Shown: one piece after another, positions 38,933 to 41,542 of the stretch | How the letters are laid out: the number at the start of each line of letters is the position of its first letter | Position numbering within the stretch: the stretch's first letter is position 1 | Assembly (NCBI RefSeq): GCF_020532645.1 | Contig: NZ_JAJAUZ010000061.1 | Span: 1 to 41,542 of the forward strand | Reading direction: 5' to 3' | DNA from: Streptomyces bambusae | GTDB taxonomy: Bacteria > Actinomycetota > Actinomycetes > Streptomycetales > Streptomycetaceae | Length of the DNA: 41,542 bases | Translations under genes and position numbers: made by a program | The notes under the pieces: model-generated | Databases searched by the model: none | Told to the model about the DNA's origin: nothing | The model's input: the letters and a program-made list of their open reading frames with translations, nothing else

Positions 38933-40719
38933 TCCGTTTCGACCGGGTGTCGGTCACCTACGACGGTGCCGACGCGCCCACCCTCAAGGACGTGGACCTG
39001 GTCGTCCCCGAGGGCGAGCTGGTGCTGCTCGTCGGCCCGTCCGGGGTCGGCAAGTCCACCCTGCTCGGCGCCGTCTCCGGGCTGGTCCCGCACTTCACCG
39101 GGGGGACGCTGCGCGGCCGGGTGACGGTCGCGGGCCGGGACACCCGTACCCACATGCCGCGCGAGCTCGCCGACGTGGTCGGCACCGTGGGCCAGGACCC
39201 GCTCGCGCACTTCGTGACGGACACGGTCGAGGACGAGCTGGCGTACGGCATGGAGTCGCTGGGCCTGGCCCCGGCGGTCATGCGGCGCCGGGTCGAGGAG
39301 ACGCTCGACCTGCTGGGCCTGGGCGACCTGCGCGACCGCCCGCTCGCGAGCCTGTCCGGCGGCCAGCAGCAGCGGGTGGCGATCGGCTCCGTGCTCACCC
39401 CGCACCCGCAGGTCCTGGTCCTGGACGAGCCGACGTCCGCGCTGGACCCGGCGGCGGCCGAGGAGGTCCTGGCCGTCCTGCAGCGCCTCGTCCACGACCT
39501 CGGCACCACGGTCCTCATGGCCGAGCACCGCCTGGAACGCGTCGTCCAGTACGCCGACCGCGTCCTCCTCATCCCCGCCCCCGCCGCCACTCCCCTCCTC
39601 GGCACCCCCGCCGAGATCATGGCCGTCTCCCCGGTCCACCCCCCGGTGGTCACCCTCGGCCGCCTCGCCCACTGGGCCCCCCTCCCCCTCTCGGTCCGCG
39701 ACGCCCGCCGCCGAGCCGCCCCGCTGCGCGCGCGCCTGTCGGACGCCTTTCCGGTCCCGGTCGGGCAAACCCCAGCCCCGCGGGCCTTTGAGGCGCGGGG
39801 GTCCGGGGGAAGCGCCCCCGTGCACACGGCCGTCCACCCGCCCCACCCCACCGGCAGCGCCCCCACGACCCGCCGCCCCCTCCTCTCCCGCCTCCGCACC
39901 GCACCCCCGCCCCCACCCTCCGTACAGGGGGACCCGGCGACCCACGCCAGGAACATCACCGTCCGCCGAGGAAGGGCAGAGGTCCTGCGCCACCTCACCC
40001 TGGCCATCGGCAAGGGCGAGACCATCGCGCTCATGGGCAGGAACGGCGCCGGCAAGTCCACCCTGCTCGCCACCCTCGCCGGCATGATCGAGCCCACCAC
40101 CGGCGAGGTGCGGGTGGCCGGCCGCGCCCCCCACCGCACCCCGCCCGCCGACATGGTCCACCACGTCGGCCTCGTCCCCCAGGACCCCCGCGACATCCTG
40201 TACGCCGACACCGTCGCCGCCGAATGCGAGGCGGCCGACGCGGACGCCCGCGCCACCCCCGGCACCTGCCGCGACCTGGTGTCCGCCCTGCTGCCCGGCG
40301 TACCGGACGACACCCACCCCCGCGACCTCTCCGAGGGCCAGCGCCTCGCCCTCGCCCTGGCCCTCGTCCTCACCGGCCGCCCCGGCCTGCTGCTCCTCGA
40401 CGAGCCGACCCGCGGCCTCGACTACGCCGCGAAGACCCGGCTGGTCGAGGTGCTGCGCGGCCTGGCCGCCGCCGGCCACTCCATCGTGCTGGCCACCCAC
40501 GACGTGGAGCTCGCCGCCGAGCTGGCGCAGCGCGTGGTGATCCTGGCCGGCGGGGAGATCGTCGCGGACGGTCCGACGGCCGAGGTCGTGGTCTCCTCTC
40601 CCGCCTTCGCCCCGCAGGTCGCCAAGATCCTCGCCCCCGGCCACTGGCTCACCGTCTCCCAGGTGGCCGCCGCCCTGGCCGGCCGGGAAGCCCCGGTCCC
40701 ACCGGAGGCAGACGCATGA
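38929..40719 (+). CDS. fused ECF ATPase with two ABC domains (EcfA-EcfA')
   Basis: A 596-residue chain holding both ATPases of an ECF importer. Domain 1 (about 1-240): Walker A VGPSGVGKST, signature LSGGQQQR, Walker B VLVLDEPTSALD, switch His in MAEHRLERV. Domain 2 (about 340-580): Walker A GRNGAGKST, signature LSEGQRLALA, Walker B LLLLDEPTRGLD, ATHDVELA. The second signature has Glu for the first Gly of LSGGQ. A Pro/Arg-rich linker of about 90 residues joins them and carries an intergenic-repeat insertion. GTG 38929 overlaps the EcfT stop as GTGA. It energises uptake, probably of cobalamin or a precursor. Confidence 0.93.
   Translation: MIRFDRVSVTYDGADAPTLKDVDLVVPEGELVLLVGPSGVGKSTLLGAVSGLVPHFTGGTLRGRVTVAGRDTRTHMPRELADVVGTVGQDPLAHFVTDTVEDELAYGMESLGLAPAVMRRRVEETLDLLGLGDLRDRPLASLSGGQQQRVAIGSVLTPHPQVLVLDEPTSALDPAAAEEVLAVLQRLVHDLGTTVLMAEHRLERVVQYADRVLLIPAPAATPLLGTPAEIMAVSPVHPPVVTLGRLAHWAPLPLSVRDARRRAAPLRARLSDAFPVPVGQTPAPRAFEARGSGGSAPVHTAVHPPHPTGSAPTTRRPLLSRLRTAPPPPPSVQGDPATHARNITVRRGRAEVLRHLTLAIGKGETIALMGRNGAGKSTLLATLAGMIEPTTGEVRVAGRAPHRTPPADMVHHVGLVPQDPRDILYADTVAAECEAADADARATPGTCRDLVSALLPGVPDDTHPRDLSEGQRLALALALVLTGRPGLLLLDEPTRGLDYAAKTRLVEVLRGLAAAGHSIVLATHDVELAAELAQRVVILAGGEIVADGPTAEVVVSSPAFAPQVAKILAPGHWLTVSQVAAALAGREAPVPPEADA
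39771..39822 (+). repeat. dispersed repeat inserted in frame in the ATPase linker, copy 14
   Basis: CCAGCCCCGCGGGCCTTTGA, then GGCGCGGGGGTCCGGGGGAA and GCGCCCCCGTG, translated as PAPRAFEARGSGGSAPV, in the same frame as the ecfT copy. It lies in the linker between the two ABC domains, where it should be harmless. Confidence 0.85.
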
Positions 40720-41542
40720 GCCGCCCGGTCCGCATCGGCCCCCGCGCGGCCGCCGCCCTGGTCCTCGTCACCCTCATCGGCATCGCCGCCTTCGGCTGGC
40801 CCCTGCTCGCCGACCGGCAGTCCGGGCTGGCGCACTCGCAGGACGCCCCCTGGCTGTTCGCCGCGCTGCTCCCGCTGCTGGTCGCGGTGGTGGTGGCGAC
40901 GATCGCCGACAACGGCATGGACGCCAAGGCGGTGGCGATGCTCGGCGTCCTGGCCGCCGTCGGCGCCGCCCTGCGCCCGCTGGGCGCGGGCACCGCCGGC
41001 CTGGAACCCATGTTCTTCCTGATGGTGCTGAGCGGCCGCGTCCTCGGCCCCGGCTTCGGCTTCGTCCTGGGGGCCGTCACCATGTTCGCGTCGGCCCTGC
41101 TGACCGGCGGGGTCGGTCCGTGGATGCCGTTCCAGATGCTGGCGCTGGGCTGGTTCGCCCTGGGCGCGGGCCTGCTGCCGGGCCCGGACCGGATCCGCGG
41201 CCGTACGGAGCTGGTGATGCTCGCGGCGTACGGCTTCGCGGGCTCCTTCGCGTACGGCACGGTGATGAACCTCCAGGGCTGGGTGCTGCTCCAGGGCATG
41301 GGCTCCGGTGTGTCCTTCCACCCGGGCGATCCGGTGGCGGAGAACCTGGTCCGGTTCCTCGCGTACTGCGCGGCCACGTCCCTCGGCTGGGACCTGGGCC
41401 GGGCCGCGCTCACGGTCGTCCTGACCATGGCCCTGGGCGGGACGCTGCTCCGCGCGCTGCGCCGGGCCACGAGGAAAGCGGCGTTCGATGCCCCGGTTTC
41501 CTTCGATTCGGGTGCCGGATCGGGCCCGGAGCACCCCCGTGC
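40716..41542 (+). CDS. ECF transporter S component (partial at window end)
   Basis: At least 275 residues; no stop before the window ends. Six or so transmembrane helices: ALVLVTLIGIAAFGWPLL, LFAALLPLLVAVVVATIAD, AVAMLGVLAAVGAALRP, EPMFFLMVLSGRVLGPGFGF and later helices including LGWDLGRAALTVVLTMALGG. GRVLGPGFGFVLGAVTMFAS and GPWMPFQMLALGWFALGAG are typical S-component loops. As substrate-binding subunit it would decide specificity; with the riboswitch upstream, a corrinoid is the best guess. ATG 40716 overlaps the ATPase stop as ATGA. The last 25 residues read are hydrophilic, so the true stop is probably near. Confidence 0.9.
   Translation, partial: MSRPVRIGPRAAAALVLVTLIGIAAFGWPLLADRQSGLAHSQDAPWLFAALLPLLVAVVVATIADNGMDAKAVAMLGVLAAVGAALRPLGAGTAGLEPMFFLMVLSGRVLGPGFGFVLGAVTMFASALLTGGVGPWMPFQMLALGWFALGAGLLPGPDRIRGRTELVMLAAYGFAGSFAYGTVMNLQGWVLLQGMGSGVSFHPGDPVAENLVRFLAYCAATSLGWDLGRAALTVVLTMALGGTLLRALRRATRKAAFDAPVSFDSGAGSGPEHPR

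Overview
The window is high-GC (about 74% by eye) actinobacterial chromosome and is best read as Streptomyces. Codons end almost always in G or C, many starts are GTG, promoters carry TAnnnT -10 boxes, and several genes have the distinctive Streptomyces form: the RNase HI/acid phosphatase fusion, the SCO2322-family protein, the PrimPol-like protein, and a short GC-rich repeat that fills many gaps between genes. No phage, transposase, CRISPR array or tRNA is visible. It looks like core or semi-core chromosome rather than an island. About 40 genes are called.

Layout. 1-7100: a C-rich edge, an SDR and an Rsm22-family methyltransferase transcribed divergently, a DDAH-type hydrolase opposite a TetR regulator, a PrimPol-like protein, YaaA and an RNB-domain ribonuclease. 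7181-10134: a secreted beta-lactamase-fold protein whose three catalytic motifs are all altered, a frameshifted small gene, the RNase P RNA (rnpB), and a secreted two-repeat protein resembling beta-lactamase inhibitory protein (BLIP). 10153-13071: a coupled minus-strand operon of Nif3-like protein, zinc-ribbon coiled-coil protein (apparently CTG-started) and RNase HI/acid phosphatase. 13257-14694: an unrecognised 369-residue protein and a 53-residue protein too short for most gene callers.

14853-34200 holds a dispersed set of lipid or steroid beta-oxidation genes: SDR, zinc alcohol dehydrogenase and MaoC hydratase; SCP-2-type thiolase and fused FadE34-type acyl-CoA dehydrogenase; an LLM/F420 oxidoreductase; a 3Fe-4S ferredoxin with an aldehyde dehydrogenase; and a metallo-beta-lactamase-fold hydrolase. 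Among them lies a TetR regulator that closely resembles mycobacterial KstR. Palindromes matching the KstR operator TnnAACnnGTTnnA stand in front of the operons: three exact and two with one mismatch. I read this as a local KstR-type regulon in Streptomyces. A second palindrome (CTGAC-N5-GTCAG) is shared by two promoters of the set. Between these genes are an amidase, membrane and lipoproteins of unknown role, and a glycosyltransferase/methyltransferase/toroid operon divergent from kstR.

35389-41542 is one operon behind a cobalamin riboswitch: a secreted alpha/alpha-toroid protein, a secreted SCO2322-family beta-domain protein (both with C-terminal membrane anchors), a CbiQ-type EcfT, a fused double ABC ATPase (EcfA-EcfA) and an S component that runs off the window. 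Adjacent genes overlap by 4 bases at every junction. The two surface proteins look like transcobalamin split into its two domains, suggesting a corrinoid capture and import machine. The dispersed intergenic repeat has also entered two coding regions of this operon in the same frame.
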